From Pyrenophora tritici-repentis (Eukaryota; Ascomycota; Dothideomycetes; Pleosporales; Pleosporaceae): a DNA stretch of 64,000 nt. Position 1 is the stretch's first letter; every line of letters starts with the position of its first letter. The position numbers were made by a program, and so were the translations under genes. Positions 62,915 to 64,000 of this stretch are shown here, piece after piece. The DNA is taken from assembly GCF_003171515.1 (NCBI RefSeq), contig NC_089392.1, positions 2,790,001 through 2,854,000 of the forward strand, in the 5' to 3' direction. Under the pieces are notes generated by a model. That model had not been told where the DNA came from, did not search any database, and was given only the letters and a program-made list of their open reading frames with translations.

Positions 62915-64000
62915 ATGCCAATCGTAGACATCCACACACACATCTACCCTCCAAAATACGTATCCCTCCTCCAATCCCGCACAACAGTCCCCTACATCCG
63001 CACCTTCCCCGAAGCCCCCAACTCCCCACGCCTCATCATCCTCCCGGGCGAAGACGATGCCTCCATGCCCTCAACCTCGCGCGGCCGCCCCATCGGCCCC
63101 GAGTACCACGACATCACACAAAAAATCGCCTTCATGGACCTCCACAAAATCGACAAATCAGTAATCTCCCTCGCAAACCCGTGGCTGGATTTCCTGCCTG
63201 CGGAAGAGGCGGCGGCTGCGGCGAGGGAGATCAATGATGATGTGGATGGACAGTGTGCGAGATATCCGGGGAGATTGTACTTTTTCGGTACATTGCCGTT
63301 GTCGGGGACAACGGAGAAGATTGTCGCGGAGATTGAGAGGCTGGGTACGTTGAAGTACGCAAGAGGTGTTATCATGGGTACGTCGGGTTTAGGACAGGGG
63401 CTAGATGATGAGAAACTCGATGCGGTATATGCGGCGCTCGAGAAGAACAAACAGCTCATTTTCTTGCATCCGCATTACGGGCTGCCGGCGGAAGTTTACG
63501 GTCCCCGCGCCAGCGAGTACGGACACGTGCTACCGCTTGCATTGGGTTTCCCGCTCGAGACGACCATTGCGGTGACACGCATGCTGTTGAGTGGGGTATG
63601 GGATCGGTTCCGCGGGCTGGATGTTTTGCTTGCGCATTCCGGGGGTACGCTGCCGTTCTTGGCGGGTAGGATCGAGAGTTGTGTGCTGCATGATGGACAT
63701 CTCAAGAAAGCGGGTAAGACTCAGAACAGGAGGGATGTATGGGATGTGCTCAAGACGAATATTTTCCTGGATGCGGTTATCTATAGTGAGGTGGGGTTGA
63801 AGGCGGCATTGGAGGCGTCTGGGTCGGATAGGTTGTTGTTTGGGACTGATCATCCGTTCTTCCCGCCGTTGGAGGAGGGAGTCGAGGAGTGGCATAGTGT
63901 TAATGCTAATTACAAGGCGATTTCTAAGACGTTTGGCACAGAGGATGGGAAAGCGAAGGAGGTTTTGGGAGGGAATGCGGTGAGAATATTGAGGTTGGAG
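62915..64000 (+). CDS. Amidohydrolase family 2 (ACMSD-like decarboxylase), 3' end beyond the window
   Basis: ATG 62915 (CACCATGC) opens a frame of 362 codons that is still open at the window edge. The metal-site motifs are in order: H-T-H at residues 7-9, H-P-H about 187-189, A-H-S-G-G about 235-239, and G-T-D-H-P-F-F about 294-300. These are the features of 2-amino-3-carboxymuconate-6-semialdehyde decarboxylase and related 2-hydroxy-aromatic decarboxylases. ACMSD acts in tryptophan/kynurenine breakdown; the substrate here could also be another aromatic acid. The length suggests only a few residues are missing. Confidence 0.9.
   Translation, partial: MPIVDIHTHIYPPKYVSLLQSRTTVPYIRTFPEAPNSPRLIILPGEDDASMPSTSRGRPIGPEYHDITQKIAFMDLHKIDKSVISLANPWLDFLPAEEAAAAAREINDDVDGQCARYPGRLYFFGTLPLSGTTEKIVAEIERLGTLKYARGVIMGTSGLGQGLDDEKLDAVYAALEKNKQLIFLHPHYGLPAEVYGPRASEYGHVLPLALGFPLETTIAVTRMLLSGVWDRFRGLDVLLAHSGGTLPFLAGRIESCVLHDGHLKKAGKTQNRRDVWDVLKTNIFLDAVIYSEVGLKAALEASGSDRLLFGTDHPFFPPLEEGVEEWHSVNANYKAISKTFGTEDGKAKEVLGGNAVRILRLE

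Overview
The window is from a filamentous ascomycete, most likely a dothideomycete of the Pleosporales type. This is inferred from several things: many introns of 45-60 bp with GTAAGT-like donors and CTAAC/CTGAC-like branch regions, compact housekeeping genes, small secreted cysteine-rich genes, and Ty1/copia, hAT and pogo/Fot1-like transposons, one of which carries a RIP-type mutation pattern. All assignments rest on reading the sequence; no database search was run.

Layout. 1-5855 is a Ty1/copia LTR retrotransposon whose left LTR is cut by the window edge; its gag-pol frame is broken at two places. 7.1-13.1 kb holds host genes: a small single-pass membrane protein, a ZIP zinc transporter (3 exons), the ribosome-biogenesis factor NOP16 divergent from it, and a RING-IBR-RING (RBR) protein. 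A second, decayed RBR copy lies at 14.0-15.1 kb. 16-21.7 kb is gene-poor apart from a small ORF and a secreted protein with Kex2-type sites. 21.7-30.2 kb is a transposon pile-up: an intact hAT with 8-bp target duplications, three copies of a short inverted-repeat element (MITE) around a tRNA-Val(AAC) gene, and a second hAT that sits in one MITE and itself contains an intact pogo-like element. 31.5-33.4 kb encodes a secreted Gly/Ala-rich repeat protein.

The most unusual gene is at 36888-40343. It is a single uninterrupted 1151-codon frame joining a methyltransferase-like region, a berberine-bridge-type FAD oxidase, a P-loop kinase resembling animal-type phosphomevalonate kinase, and an APRT-like phosphoribosyltransferase. 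40.9-42.1 kb encodes a secreted cysteine-containing protein. 42.75-44.5 kb is a RIP-damaged relative of the pogo element. Then come a class II aldolase, an F-box protein and a tandem cluster of three small secreted cysteine-rich paralogues (48.75-51.04 kb). These three share exon structure, a C-x16-C tail and a repeated promoter module, and are candidate effector-like genes.

The right end is ordinary and gene-dense: a SAP-like protein, a GH20 beta-N-acetylhexosaminidase with a probable GPI signal, the DNA polymerase delta catalytic subunit (3 exons), a GNAT acetyltransferase and an ACMSD-type amidohydrolase running off the window. The host genes show no single pathway linking them. The themes are dispensable, fast-evolving secreted genes and transposons set among conserved core genes.
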